64,000 nt of DNA from Veillonella criceti. Lineage in GTDB: Bacteria > Bacillota > Negativicutes > Veillonellales > Veillonellaceae. The translations under genes and the position numbers were made by a program. The DNA lies in the NCBI RefSeq assembly GCF_900460315.1, contig NZ_UHIO01000001.1, positions 520,001 to 584,000 on the forward strand, in the 5' to 3' direction. The notes beneath the pieces are model-generated. The model saw only the letters and a program-made list of their open reading frames with translations. It made no database searches and was not told the origin of the DNA. Position 1 is the first letter of the stretch. Every line of letters starts with the position of its first letter. Shown piece after piece: positions 45,121-54,671 of the stretch.

Positions 45121-46433
45121 CCTAAATATTCCTCCTTAAGTGTTGCTAACGTCTCTAATGCACGTTGTGCAATAAGACCATTCTTTTCTTTCTTCTTACG
45201 AACCTTAGTAGGCCATGGTTCCATTATACCAAAATTAATATTCATTGGTTGGAAATCAGAGCCTTCATATTCACTAATATAATGACTTAGCCCACCTAAA
45301 GCGGTCGTCCTTGGGAAGCTAATAAAATCTTTTTCCGCTAATAATTGACTGACTTGAATTCCTGCCATAAGGCCAGAAGCAGCTGATTCCAAATAGCCTT
45401 CTACGCCTGTCATTTGCCCAGCAAAGAATAAACGACTATCTGCTTTTAACTGGAAAAATTCATTTAACAAAGTTGGCGAATTAATGTATGTGTTACGATG
45501 CATAACACCATAGCGAACAAATTCCGCATTTTCTAGACCAGGAATCATAGAAAATACTCGTTTTTGTTCACCCCATTTTAGATGAGTTTGAAATCCTACC
45601 AAGTTAAACATAGTCGCTTCTTTATTTTCTTTGCGAAGCTGCACAACGGCATAGGACTCTGTGCCCGTACGCTTATCAACTAAGCCAACTGGTTTTAAAG
45701 GACCATAGCGCAAGGTATCAATGCCACGAGAAGCCATAATTTCTACAGGCATACAACCTTCAAAATATTGTTCTTTTTCAAATTCTTTTAGCTCTGCCAC
45801 TTCAGCCGTTGTTAAAGCATCCCAAAATGCTTTATATTCGTCTTCTGTCATAGGACAATTTAAATAATCCGCATCACCTTTATCATAGCGGGATGCTGCA
45901 AATACTTTATCATAGTTTAATGACTCTGCCGTGACGATAGGAGCTGCCGCATCATAGAAGTAAAAATCACCTGTGCCAGTCTTAGCTTTTACTTGTTCTG
46001 CCAAGGCCTCTGACATCAATGGTCCTGCTGCCACAATAACAATACCTTCGGTAGGTAATTCCGTTACTTCCTCGCGCACGACTGTAATCAGTGGATGCGC
46101 TGTTAAACGTTCAGTCACCATTTGACTAAATAAATGGCGGTCTACGGCTAAAGCACCACCAGCTGGTACTGCCGTTGCATCAGCACAAGCCATAATAATA
46201 GAATCAAGCTGGCGCATTTCTTCTTTTAAAAGGCCCACTGCATTTTCAATATTACCAGCCCGTAACGAATTACTACAAACGAGTTCTGCAAATTGCTCTG
46301 TATGATGTGCTGGCGAAGTCCGTTGTGGCCGCATTTCATATAAGGTTACAGGAATGTTGCGTTTAGCTAATTGCCAAGCTGCTTCGGAGCCCGCTAAACC
46401 TGCACCAATAATCGTAACTTTCGATGTAGTCAC
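45117..46433 (-). CDS. trmFO: methylenetetrahydrofolate-tRNA-(uracil-5-)-methyltransferase TrmFO
   Basis: Folate- and FAD-dependent enzyme that makes m5U54 in the tRNA T-loop. 438 residues. The FAD-binding [14 protein letters not shown] is at ~7-20, and the family blocks [20 protein letters not shown] and NFGIMEP are seen. I start it at GTG 46433, five bases after AGGAGG. An earlier in-frame region (to 46556) overlaps topA and encodes a basic, non-homologous leader. It follows the topA stop by 16 bases and overlaps hslV by 4. Confidence 0.95.
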   Translation of the reverse strand: MTTSKVTIIGAGLAGSEAAWQLAKRNIPVTLYEMRPQRTSPAHHTEQFAELVCSNSLRAGNIENAVGLLKEEMRQLDSIIMACADATAVPAGGALAVDRHLFSQMVTERLTAHPLITVVREEVTELPTEGIVIVAAGPLMSEALAEQVKAKTGTGDFYFYDAAAPIVTAESLNYDKVFAASRYDKGDADYLNCPMTEDEYKAFWDALTTAEVAELKEFEKEQYFEGCMPVEIMASRGIDTLRYGPLKPVGLVDKRTGTESYAVVQLRKENKEATMFNLVGFQTHLKWGEQKRVFSMIPGLENAEFVRYGVMHRNTYINSPTLLNEFFQLKADSRLFFAGQMTGVEGYLESAASGLMAGIQVSQLLAEKDFISFPRTTALGGLSHYISEYEGSDFQPMNINFGIMEPWPTKVRKKKEKNGLIAQRALETLATLKEEYLG

Positions 46434-46449
46434 AATATCCTCCTTTATA

Positions 46450-48747
46450 CTATGCTTCTTTATTATCTTCATTATCTTCAACTTTTTTCTTGCGAGTCCG
46501 TTTTTTAGGTTGAGTTGGACAGTTTTCATTGGAACAGAATTTTTTAGTCGTTCCATTTTTATACGTTTTTTCTGTCATAATACTACCACAAGTTTCACAA
46601 GTTTCATTAATTGGTTTATTCCAAAGGGTAAAATCACAAGCGGGATAACGATCACAGCCGTAAAATACACGGCCTCGTTTAGATTTACGTTCTACAATAG
46701 TCCCTTCCTGACATTTAGGACAAGTGACCCCCGTACTTACAGTAATCGGTTTTGTATTTTTACATTCGGGAAAATTAGAACAAGCTAAGAAACGTCCAAA
46801 ACGACCAAATTTATAAACCATAGGGCTGCCACAAAGATCGCACACTTCATCGCTCTCTTCATCAGCAATCTTTACACGCTCTACTTCATTCGCTTCCTCT
46901 AATTCTTTAGCAAATACTGAATAAAATTCATTCAATACATCTTGATACGTTTCTTCACCGCTCGCAATTTCATCTAAATCTTTTTCTAAATGAACGGTAA
47001 AATCTACATTGATAAATTTTTCAAAATGAGCGATTAAAAAATCAACTACGACAAAGCCAAGTTCTGTCGGTATAAATTGTTTATCTTGCTTCTCTACATA
47101 ATTGCGCGTCATAATGGTATCAATGATAGGGGCATAAGTACTTGGACGCCCAATACCTTGTTCTTCTAAGGTTTTAATCAAACTAGCTTCTGAATAACGA
47201 GCTGGCGGTTGTGTAAAATGCTGTTGTGGATCAATGGCCGTATTGGTCACCACTTGCCCTGCTTCCATACTTGGAATTAACTTAGGTTCTTCCCCTTCTT
47301 TTTTCGTGTCTTCATAGACTTCAGTAAATCCTTTAAAGATTACCTTGCTCCCAGAAGCACGCAATGTATATTCACCACAAGCTAATTGAGCCGTCACAAT
47401 CTCTGACTGTTGAGGTGTCATTTGACTTGCCATAAAGCGATTCCAAATTAAAGTATATAACTTTAACTCATCTCGACTCAAAAATGGTTCAACCATTTTA
47501 GGAGGAAGTTCTAAACTAGTCGGACGAATAGCCTCATGCGCATCTTGACTGCTTTCTTTAGTACCAAACACATTAGGTTTAGCTGGATAATACTCCTTGC
47601 CAAAATGATTAATAATATACTCCTTAGCTGCACTTTGCATTTCTTGAGCAATACGCGTCGAATCTGTACGCATATACGTAATCAAACCTACATGACCATA
47701 ACCACCAATTTCAAGACCTTCATATAAATGTTGAGCAATCATCATAGTCCGTTTAGCCCCAAAATTAAGTTTACGAACCCCTTCTTGTTGTAACGTAGAC
47801 GTAGTAAATGGAGCTGGTGCTTTTCGTGACCGTTTGCGACGATCAACACTCATAACCTCAGCAGTTTGCTTGGCTAGATCAGCCTGAATCGCCATAGCCA
47901 TAGCTTCATTAGGTATACTGATCTTTTCTTGCCCTTTATGTGTCAATTCCGCTGTAAAAATTTCCTTGTTCGCCGTTTCATACTGACCTTCAACAGACCA
48001 ATATTCTTCAGGAACAAAGGCCTGAATTTCTCGCTCTCTTTCACAAATAAGACGCACTGCTACTGATTGCACACGTCCAGCACTAAGTCCCTTACAGATT
48101 TTTTTCCAAAGTAAAGGACTTAATTTATACCCAACAATGCGGTCGAGCATGCGCCGAGCTTGTTGTGCATCAACCATATTTTTATCAATCGTACGCGGTG
48201 CCGAAATCGCCTCTGCTACAGCATGCTTTGTTATTTCATTAAACGTAATCCGGCATTTAGACGCTTCATCTACATTTAAAATATATGCTAAATGCCAAGA
48301 AATGGCTTCCCCTTCTCTATCCGGGTCAGTCGCCAGTAAAATAGCTTTTGATTCATCGGCTTCAGCTTGTAATTCTTCTATTAATTTTTTACGAGTCATT
48401 AAATTAGCATATCGTGGTACAAATCCATTTTCTATATCAATGCCTAGCTGACTCTTCGGTAAATCTCGTAAATGCCCCATACTTGCTTTTACTACATAAT
48501 CAGGGCCTAAAAATTTCTCAATTGTTTTTGATTTTGCTGGTGATTCCACAATCACTAAAGTTTTACCATCAGGATTAAACGTGCGTGGCGGTAATGTTTT
48601 CGCTAAGTCCCCAACAGCCTGCATAACAGGTTTAGTTTTTCCTTTAGCGGACACAGCCACTTTACCTTCTAAGCGACGTTCTTCCTTCTTAGTTGCTCCT
48701 TTAGTATCATCTTTTTCACCTATTACAATGGAACGTTTAATGGACAA
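46450..48747 (-). CDS. topA: DNA topoisomerase I
   Basis: Type IA enzyme relaxing negative supercoils. 765 residues. An N-terminal basic extension of ~60 residues precedes the Toprim domain ([33 protein letters not shown]). The catalytic tyrosine lies in [14 protein letters not shown]. Three C-terminal zinc ribbons follow (CDLCGSP...CSNFPEC; CPKCQEG...CDRYPAC; CETCGS...CSNENC) and a lysine-rich tail. The start is TTG at 48747, seven bases after GGGAGG. It overlaps the 3' end of dprA by 11 bases. The extension is not needed by the fold and its role is unknown. Confidence 0.96.
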   Translation of the reverse strand: MSIKRSIVIGEKDDTKGATKKEERRLEGKVAVSAKGKTKPVMQAVGDLAKTLPPRTFNPDGKTLVIVESPAKSKTIEKFLGPDYVVKASMGHLRDLPKSQLGIDIENGFVPRYANLMTRKKLIEELQAEADESKAILLATDPDREGEAISWHLAYILNVDEASKCRITFNEITKHAVAEAISAPRTIDKNMVDAQQARRMLDRIVGYKLSPLLWKKICKGLSAGRVQSVAVRLICEREREIQAFVPEEYWSVEGQYETANKEIFTAELTHKGQEKISIPNEAMAMAIQADLAKQTAEVMSVDRRKRSRKAPAPFTTSTLQQEGVRKLNFGAKRTMMIAQHLYEGLEIGGYGHVGLITYMRTDSTRIAQEMQSAAKEYIINHFGKEYYPAKPNVFGTKESSQDAHEAIRPTSLELPPKMVEPFLSRDELKLYTLIWNRFMASQMTPQQSEIVTAQLACGEYTLRASGSKVIFKGFTEVYEDTKKEGEEPKLIPSMEAGQVVTNTAIDPQQHFTQPPARYSEASLIKTLEEQGIGRPSTYAPIIDTIMTRNYVEKQDKQFIPTELGFVVVDFLIAHFEKFINVDFTVHLEKDLDEIASGEETYQDVLNEFYSVFAKELEEANEVERVKIADEESDEVCDLCGSPMVYKFGRFGRFLACSNFPECKNTKPITVSTGVTCPKCQEGTIVERKSKRGRVFYGCDRYPACDFTLWNKPINETCETCGSIMTEKTYKNGTTKKFCSNENCPTQPKKRTRKKKVEDNEDNKEA

Positions 48748-49885
48748 ACTGATTCCTCCCGTATTCCAAGATTATATATCCCTTTGAAGCGGTGCGTTCA
48801 ATACACTGCTTAAGCTCTAAGGACAATAAGCTTAAGTGGAGCGCTCCCTCTGAAAGATTCGTTGTCATCGCTAATGTTTCAAGCGACGTTTCCTTAGCAT
48901 TTGATAATGATTCTAAAATCTTTCGTTCCTCCAAAGTAAAGCTTAACACACCCATGCCGTTATGGCTACCCATTTTTTGCGATATATCTAAATCTATCGT
49001 ATCCCAATTATATATTTTGGGCAATTGTTCGACATTCGTTAATAAACTGGCCCCTTGTTCTAACAGCCAATGATTTCCCACAAAATCATCTGTTAACACA
49101 TTACCAGGCACCGTATATACATCGCGCCCCTCACTATTAGCCATATCCGCGGTGATTAAAGAGCCACTACTAGCTTTTGCTTCAACAACTATGACAGCTT
49201 TAGCAATGCCACTAATAATGCGATTACGCATAGGAAAGTTACCGGCCCTAGGCTCTACACCAGGTCCAAATTCAGATAGCAATAGTCCCCCTTCTTCTAC
49301 AATCGTGCGAAATAATTTAGCATTGCGACGAGGATAGCAATAGTCAAGACCACATCCCATAACCGCAATGGTAGTTCCTTTACCTTTTAATGCTCCTTCA
49401 TGTGCATACGAATCTATACCACGAGCTCCGCCACTTACAATAGTAATACCATACTTAACTAATTGAGAGGCAAACCAAGTCGCCACATTTCGACCATACG
49501 GAGTACAGTTGCGAGCACCTACCATAGCAACTTGACGTGAATTTTGTAGTAACTGCCTGTTTCCACGGAAAAAAAGAACTTGTGGTGGATTAAAAATTTC
49601 TCTCAACTGCGCAGGGTATACTTCATCATCAATCCCCAATACGTCCATATGGTAACGTTCCATTTGCTGAGCCAACGTGTCTAACTCTATATTTAAAATA
49701 CCTTTTACCAAAGCATTTTTATAACGCGTGGCAATTTTTATCTCTGGATCAATAGCTTTATCTTGATGAATTACATCCCAAACAGTTTTTGCTGTTTTAT
49801 AATATGTTAACACTTCTTTAATTGTCACACTGCCTACATTAGGCAAGGAACCTAATGCTGCCAGTATTAATCTATTTTCTTCCAC
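48737..49885 (-). CDS. dprA: DNA processing protein DprA (Smf)
   Basis: Loads RecA on incoming single-stranded DNA during transformation. 382 residues: an N-terminal helix-hairpin-like region (GSLPNVGSVTIKEVL), the Rossmann core (VAMVGARNCTPYGR; SGGARGIDSYAHEGAL; PMRNRIISGIA) and a C-terminal winged-helix domain. Start is GTG at 49885 after GAGGGG. It lies between comM and topA, which it overlaps. With comEA, comEC and comM it completes a core set of uptake and recombination genes in this window. Confidence 0.96.
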   Translation of the reverse strand: MEENRLILAALGSLPNVGSVTIKEVLTYYKTAKTVWDVIHQDKAIDPEIKIATRYKNALVKGILNIELDTLAQQMERYHMDVLGIDDEVYPAQLREIFNPPQVLFFRGNRQLLQNSRQVAMVGARNCTPYGRNVATWFASQLVKYGITIVSGGARGIDSYAHEGALKGKGTTIAVMGCGLDYCYPRRNAKLFRTIVEEGGLLLSEFGPGVEPRAGNFPMRNRIISGIAKAVIVVEAKASSGSLITADMANSEGRDVYTVPGNVLTDDFVGNHWLLEQGASLLTNVEQLPKIYNWDTIDLDISQKMGSHNGMGVLSFTLEERKILESLSNAKETSLETLAMTTNLSEGALHLSLLSLELKQCIERTASKGYIILEYGRNQFVH

Positions 49886-49950
49886 GGTAATATCCCCTCT
49901 ATAGCTTAACGTCTAATTAATTCGTATCTAACACCATAATATACCCTGAT

Positions 49951-51486
49951 TTAATTCATACGATAACTCAGTGCCTCTGCTACGTAATCAGCTTCCACGG
50001 TAAGCGACTGTTTTAAATCAGCAATTGTACGTGCTACGCGTAAAATCTTATCATAACTGCGAATACTTACTTGTAACCGTTGAAACACTTGAGCTAACAT
50101 GGACTCTGCCATACCTGTTAATTCACAGGTAGCTAATAATTGACTATGTGTAAGTTCACTATTTAAAAGCGTTTCACAGAGCCCTTTTTGTTTCATACGC
50201 CAAGCTTGAAACTCCCTAGCCTGTATAACCCTTTCTCGAATAACAGCGGATGTTTCATTCACGGCTTGCCCACAAAATTCTTCATAGCTAGGTCTTGCTA
50301 CTTCAATTACCATATCAATACGATCCAATAAAGGGCCTGATAAACGTCGTATATAATTTTCTCGTTGCCATGGTGTACACGTACAAACATGGCCATCTTT
50401 GCTGTTATACCACCCACAAGGACAAGGATTCATAGCCATTAATAAAATAAATCGGCAAGGAAATGCATAATTACCGCGTGCCCTTGCAATATGAATAACG
50501 CCTTCTTCTAAGGGTTGTCGCAATACCTCTAACACAGTTCGCGAAAACTCAGGTGCTTCATCTAAAAAAAGAACGCCTCCATGACTTAATGTTAATTCAC
50601 CTGGCTTTGGCACAGAACCTCCACCTGCCATGCCAGCTAGTGTAATTGTATGATGAGGACTTCTAAACGGCCTAACCTGCATAAGTCCTTCATGAGGCAA
50701 TAAACCGGCGACACTATAAATCTGACTAATTATCAATTGTTCTTCTTCTGTTAAAGGTGGCAATATAGAAGGCAGGGAACGCGCTAACATTGTTTTACCT
50801 GCGCCTGGTGAACCAGATAATAAAACATGATGGCCTCCAGCCGCTGCAATTTCTAATGCTTTTTTGGCAATCACTTGCCCTTGCACCTCTTTAAAATCAG
50901 GTAACAAATCTATCTTCTCAGCGACAGCAGTTGCTTTTTCGGCTAAACGAATAGCCATCTGACCTGTTATCATATTGACCAATTCATGTAATGTATCAGC
51001 AATAACAACAGACTCACCAAAACCACTTTTTATTTCGCTACCAATACTCGGTGTTGTATAAATCGTTGAAATTCCTTTTTTACGAGCCCCCATGGCCATA
51101 GCTAATCCGCCTGTAACACCTTTAATATATCCTTCGAGTGATAATTCACCAATAAATACTGAGCTATTAGCTAGCATATCTTGTTGTGTTTTTTTCAGTT
51201 TTAAAACATGCGAAGCTAATAATATCCCCATCGCCATAGCTAAATCTAATCCCGAGCCATCCTTACGTATATCAGCTGGTGCCAAATTAATAACAATACG
51301 CCGCATAGGAAATTCAAAGCCCGCATTACGAATCGCTGCTCGCACACGTTCTTTAGCTTCTCTTACAGCGGCTGTTGGTAAGCCTACTATTTCAAAACAA
51401 GGTAAACCTGCCGCTATATCCACTTCTACAGTAACAATTTCACTTTGTAAACCTAATAGAACTAGGCCCTTTGTTTTTGCATACAC
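49951..51486 (-). CDS. comM: ComM/YifB magnesium-chelatase-like AAA+ ATPase
   Basis: Hexameric helicase that promotes branch migration during recombination of taken-up DNA. 511 residues: an N-terminal Lon-like (ChlI) domain (LVLLGLQSEIVTVEVDIAAGLP), the AAA+ domain with Walker A GSPGAGKTMLAR (~225) and Walker B GGVLFLDEAPEF, a zinc-like cysteine group (NPCPCGWYN, CTCTPW) and a C-terminal domain (RLQVSIRSYDKILRVARTIADL). Start is GTG at 51486. It sits between yraN and dprA, the usual Firmicute cluster. Confidence 0.93.
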   Translation of the reverse strand: MYAKTKGLVLLGLQSEIVTVEVDIAAGLPCFEIVGLPTAAVREAKERVRAAIRNAGFEFPMRRIVINLAPADIRKDGSGLDLAMAMGILLASHVLKLKKTQQDMLANSSVFIGELSLEGYIKGVTGGLAMAMGARKKGISTIYTTPSIGSEIKSGFGESVVIADTLHELVNMITGQMAIRLAEKATAVAEKIDLLPDFKEVQGQVIAKKALEIAAAGGHHVLLSGSPGAGKTMLARSLPSILPPLTEEEQLIISQIYSVAGLLPHEGLMQVRPFRSPHHTITLAGMAGGGSVPKPGELTLSHGGVLFLDEAPEFSRTVLEVLRQPLEEGVIHIARARGNYAFPCRFILLMAMNPCPCGWYNSKDGHVCTCTPWQRENYIRRLSGPLLDRIDMVIEVARPSYEEFCGQAVNETSAVIRERVIQAREFQAWRMKQKGLCETLLNSELTHSQLLATCELTGMAESMLAQVFQRLQVSIRSYDKILRVARTIADLKQSLTVEADYVAEALSYRMN

Positions 51487-51519
51487 CGTTTACACCCCTT
51501 TATTTAACTAACGCCCCCA

Positions 51520-51873
51520 TTAAAAACAACCTCTTAAATGTTGTATATGAGTGACTACGTCTCCTAGAACATATACTTCGACTACGTCAAATCGCACCTC
51601 CATTTGATGATTTCCATATTGAGCTAAATACAAGGCCATACTTTGTCGTATATGCCGCTGTTTTCTCCTATTTACAGCCTCACAAGGAAGACCATATTGA
51701 CGACTCCGCCTAGTTTTAACTTCAATAGCCACTAATACACCCTTATCCTTCATAATAATATCTAGTTCACCACATCGAGTCCGAATATTACGACCTATTA
51801 AAACATAGCCTTGCTTTCGTAAATATTCAGTAGCCATTTTTTCACCAAAATAACCTAATTCTAAATTCGTCAT
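51520..51873 (-). CDS. yraN: YraN/UPF0102 family nuclease-like protein
   Basis: 117-residue protein of the Holliday-junction-resolvase-like fold. It has the nuclease signature: GELDIIM acids followed by the VAIEVKTR core (E-x-K). The family is thought to act in DNA metabolism, but its substrate is not settled. ATG at 51873 is followed by the family opening NLELGYFGEKMATEYLRKQGY. First gene after a long AT-rich spacer, so probably the head of the yraN-comM-dprA-topA-trmFO-hslVU run. Confidence 0.9.
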   Translation of the reverse strand: MTNLELGYFGEKMATEYLRKQGYVLIGRNIRTRCGELDIIMKDKGVLVAIEVKTRRSRQYGLPCEAVNRRKQRHIRQSMALYLAQYGNHQMEVRFDVVEVYVLGDVVTHIQHLRGCF

Positions 51874-52042
51874 CTTCCGATGCTCCTATTTAAGATTCAT
51901 ATATGATTAAATATACTTTCCAAGTATTTACCATAACAGGTTATTTTGTATCTGTAAAGTTAACTAACCATTGATACTCTCTATATTTATAAATCTTTCT
52001 TTTTACTTGTATTGACAAAATCAATTTATTTGTTCTAAGTTG

Positions 52043-52062
52043 AAATGAATAATTATTCATTT
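52043..52062. promoter_or_regulatory. perfect 20-base palindrome, possible operator
   Basis: AAATGAATAATTATTCATTT reads the same on both strands. Its core GAATAATTATTC resembles Fur/PerR-family sites, without matching their consensus. It is about 170 bases upstream of yraN and near the rnhB terminator. No regulator can be named. Confidence 0.4.
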
Positions 52063-52109
52063 TATATATTCTTTCTTTCAGCTATACCTCAGCCAACTGT
52101 ATAAATACA

Positions 52110-52135
52110 AAAACCAGTCCTTTGGGACTGGTTTT
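52110..52135 (-). terminator. intrinsic terminator of rnhB
   Basis: AAAACCAGTCC, a TTTG loop and GGACTGGTTTT: 11 perfect pairs, with GGTTTTTGTATT following on the minus strand, about 60 bases past the rnhB stop. Confidence 0.9.
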
Positions 52136-52197
52136 CCATGATACTTTATAGTATTAAATTATATAGATTCTTATGTAACGTTATATGTCTTAATATA

Positions 52198-53013
52198 TCA
52201 GACTTTTTGTGTCTGATTCGAATACGTAAATCCTACCATACTCTTAATAGGCTCAAAACTTTTGCGATGAAGGGGCGTTATTCCTTGTTGTTCCAAAGCG
52301 TCTCGATGAAGCGGTGTATAATACCCTTTATGGATAGCAAAACCATAGCCTGGATACTCAGCCTCTAATGATTCCATATAGCGATCTCGCGTCACTTTAG
52401 CCACAATGGAAGCCGCTGCAATAGAAGCACTCTTCATATCCCCTTTTACTAATGACTCTACTGGAATTTGTAACTCTGGCAAAGGCATAGCATCCACTAA
52501 TACAGCTCTAGCAGGTACCTTCAACGTACGAATGGCTTCATACATAGCCTCACGTGTCGCTCGATAAATATTTAACTCATCAATTTTTTCAGGACTATAG
52601 GAAATACAACTAACCGCTACTGCCTGTGTCATAATTTGATTATAAATCAGCTCTCGTTTATGGGGAGCAATTTTTTTAGAATCATTAAGTCCTTCGATAT
52701 GAGTATGGGGTGGCAAAATAACAGCTGCTACCGTTACTGGACCAGCAATAGGGCCTCGTCCTACTTCATCAACACCAGCCACTTCATAAATGCCTTCTTC
52801 ATAAAAACTCGCTTCATATGTATAGAGAGCCTCTAATCGTTGTGATTCTAGTAATTTTTTCTTTTGACGCATAACATAGGCCGCTGCTAATTTGCGCACC
52901 GATGAACGACTATCTTCTTGTGCCCACAAGAGCGCATCAAACTCAAATTGATTAGATTCTAACAAAGCTTTTATATCTTTAACTTTTAATTGATCAAACT
53001 CATTTTTCGTCAT
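52198..53013 (-). CDS. rnhB: ribonuclease HII
   Basis: Cuts RNA in RNA-DNA hybrids and at single ribonucleotides. 271 residues, with the ~70-residue N-terminal extension common in Firmicute RNase HII. The catalytic domain begins VAGVDEVGRGPIAGPV (Asp and Glu of the active site); SLVKGDMKSASIAAASIVAKVTRD and VDAMPL supply the other acids. The ATG at 53013 overlaps the end of rbgA by 14 bases, so translation is coupled. Confidence 0.96.
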   Translation of the reverse strand: MTKNEFDQLKVKDIKALLESNQFEFDALLWAQEDSRSSVRKLAAAYVMRQKKKLLESQRLEALYTYEASFYEEGIYEVAGVDEVGRGPIAGPVTVAAVILPPHTHIEGLNDSKKIAPHKRELIYNQIMTQAVAVSCISYSPEKIDELNIYRATREAMYEAIRTLKVPARAVLVDAMPLPELQIPVESLVKGDMKSASIAAASIVAKVTRDRYMESLEAEYPGYGFAIHKGYYTPLHRDALEQQGITPLHRKSFEPIKSMVGFTYSNQTQKV

Positions 53014-53920
53014 ACTCTATCGTATCCTCAATTATAACAGGTTCTTCGTCTACACCATCTAACGTCAAATTTCCTAATTTTTGATTCCGATAATCTGCTA
53101 ATACAATACGACGGGCCTTGTCTAAATCTACAACTCCACCACTTACTAAACAGCCTCGCCGACGACCAATGGACTCTAATAACTGTTCCATATCATCAAG
53201 TTCTTCCGGTTTTAATTTATATCGTTCGACCAATAAATTAGGATTATTTTCTTTCACTTGACGCAACAATTGTTTCATTACAGATTCCAGGTCATACACA
53301 TCATCAGAAATAGCACCCGTCATCGCTAAACGAGCGGCTGCTCGTTGATCTTCTAGCTTAGGCCATAATACACCTGGAGTATCTAATAATTCAAGATTTT
53401 TACCAATCTTAACCCATTGCTGTCCCCGTGTATGACCTGGCTTATCTGCTGTACGAGTTGCAGCTGCACCAGCTAATTTATTAATTAAGGTTGATTTACC
53501 TACATTAGGAATCCCCAAAATGATGGTGCGCACGGAGCGACTACGTATCCCTTTCTTTAACCATTTATCAATAATAGGTTGTGACAAGCGTTCTACTGCT
53601 TTGACTAATTGTTTATTTCCTTTACCAGACTTAGAGTCAATAGCTAAGACTGTCATGCCTTGAGTGGTAAAATATTCCGTCCAAGCCTTAGTTTCTTTCG
53701 GATCCGCTAAGTCTGCCTTATTTAATACAATAATATGAGGTTTTTCACCAACAACTTCACTAATTACAGGATTGGCACTACTTCTTGGAATACGTGCATC
53801 CAATAATTCAATAACCACGTCAACCTTCTTCACATATTCCTTAATCATACGAGTAGCTTTTGCCATATGACCGGGAAACCAATGTACTACTGGAAACACA
53901 TCTTGTTTCATATCTGCCAT
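53000..53920 (-). CDS. rbgA: ribosome biogenesis GTPase RbgA (YlqF)
   Basis: Circularly permuted GTPase for late 50S assembly. The motif order shows this: G4 (NKAD, ~57) comes first, then G1 (GIPNVGKST, ~128) and G3 (DTPG, ~177). 306 residues, with a C-terminal ANTAR-like domain. The opening HWFPGHMAKATRMI is diagnostic. The ATG at 53920 lies 8 bases after AGGAGG. It overlaps rnhB. In most Firmicutes rplS is directly upstream; here a terminator and a ~290-base gap separate them. Confidence 0.95.
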   Translation of the reverse strand: MADMKQDVFPVVHWFPGHMAKATRMIKEYVKKVDVVIELLDARIPRSSANPVISEVVGEKPHIIVLNKADLADPKETKAWTEYFTTQGMTVLAIDSKSGKGNKQLVKAVERLSQPIIDKWLKKGIRSRSVRTIILGIPNVGKSTLINKLAGAAATRTADKPGHTRGQQWVKIGKNLELLDTPGVLWPKLEDQRAAARLAMTGAISDDVYDLESVMKQLLRQVKENNPNLLVERYKLKPEELDDMEQLLESIGRRRGCLVSGGVVDLDKARRIVLADYRNQKLGNLTLDGVDEEPVIIEDTIEYDEK

Positions 53921-53936
53921 TGCTATCGCCTCCTAT

Positions 53937-53983
53937 CATTTATCTTTTCATTTATCTTTTCATTTATCTTTTCATTTATCTTT
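53937..53983. repeat. four tandem 12-base units upstream of rbgA
   Basis: CATTTATCTTTT is repeated three full times plus 11 bases of a fourth, starting 17 bases upstream of the rbgA ATG, directly in its 5' untranslated region. The AGGAGG site lies between repeat and start. Confidence 0.95.
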
Positions 53984-54167
53984 GCCTAGTCAATATACAT
54001 TCAAAACTAGGTTATTCAAAAATTACAAACTAATTTTAAAGTATCTAAAGGCAATATGAATCTCTTATTACTCACAAAACCACTTTAAAATACATCCGAC
54101 TGATATAAAAAAACATTTTTATGCGATTCGTGTATTTCTAAAATTTAACCCTATATGTATTATAGCA

Positions 54168-54196
54168 AAAAATAAAGGGCTGCCATAGGCAACCCT
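54168..54196 (-). terminator. intrinsic terminator of rplS
   Basis: AGGGTTGCC pairs with GGCAGCCCT (one G-T pair) around a 3-base loop and is followed on the minus strand by TTATTTTTTG, 12 bases past the rplS stop. Confidence 0.88.
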
Positions 54197-54208
54197 CTAT
54201 CTTTGTAA

Positions 54209-54550
54209 TTAGCGTTTTTCGCGAATACGCGCAGCTTTACCAGTGAGATTACGTAAGTAGTACAATTTAGCACGACGAACAACACCACGACGCATAACTT
54301 CGATCTTAGCCAAACGTGGGCTGTGAAGCGGGAATGTACGTTCTACACCCACACCAGAAGCAATACGACGAACGGTGAAAGTTTCACGAACGCTACCACC
54401 TTGACGGTTGATAACCAAGCCTTCAAAAACCTGGATACGTTCACGGCTACCTTCGACAACCTTTACGTGTACACGAACGGTGTCACCAGCGCGGAATGCA
54501 GGAATGTCTGCACGAAGTTGTTCTTGCTCAAGTACGTTAATAATGTTCAC
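54209..54550 (-). CDS. rplS: 50S ribosomal protein L19
   Basis: Large-subunit protein at the 30S interface. The core [15 protein letters not shown] and the end segment [22 protein letters not shown] are typical. I start it at GTG 54550, eight bases after AAGGAGG, giving 113 residues that begin [17 protein letters not shown] as in other L19 proteins. An in-frame ATG 36 bases upstream (54586) precedes the ribosome site and is unlikely. Transcribed alone between a promoter and a terminator. Confidence 0.97.
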   Translation of the reverse strand: MNIINVLEQEQLRADIPAFRAGDTVRVHVKVVEGSRERIQVFEGLVINRQGGSVRETFTVRRIASGVGVERTFPLHSPRLAKIEVMRRGVVRRAKLYYLRNLTGKAARIREKR

Positions 54551-54624
54551 TTTTATTTCCTCCTTATTGTAGACATTCTTACCCATACCTCATAGGCAGC
54601 GGACTATCTCAAATTAACGTTACT

Positions 54625-54654
54625 ATTTTAGCACATACTATGCTCTAATAGCAA
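54625..54654 (-). promoter_or_regulatory. predicted promoter of rplS
   Basis: TTGCTA (54649-54654) and TAAAAT (54625-54630), 18 bases apart on the minus strand. The start would be near 54618, leaving a leader of ~68 bases with a small CCT/AGG hairpin. A Firmicute L19 leader element is possible but I cannot confirm its fold. Confidence 0.5.
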
Positions 54655-54671
54655 GCTTTATTTTCATTTTT

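Larger units (their letters stand above)
51874..52197. other. AT-rich spacer upstream of yraN with a 20-base palindrome
   Basis: No gene is seen in 324 bases. It holds the rnhB terminator (52110-52135), a perfect palindrome (52043-52062), and the likely promoter region of the yraN-to-hslU run. The TTGTCA at about 52014-52019 on the minus strand is a possible -35 box, but no -10 box at good spacing is clear. Confidence 0.5.

Noticed and set aside
46434-46556. Longer TrmFO start overlapping topA
   Set aside because: The extra residues are a basic sequence read out of frame from the topA 3' end; GTG 46433 has AGGAGG at proper spacing.
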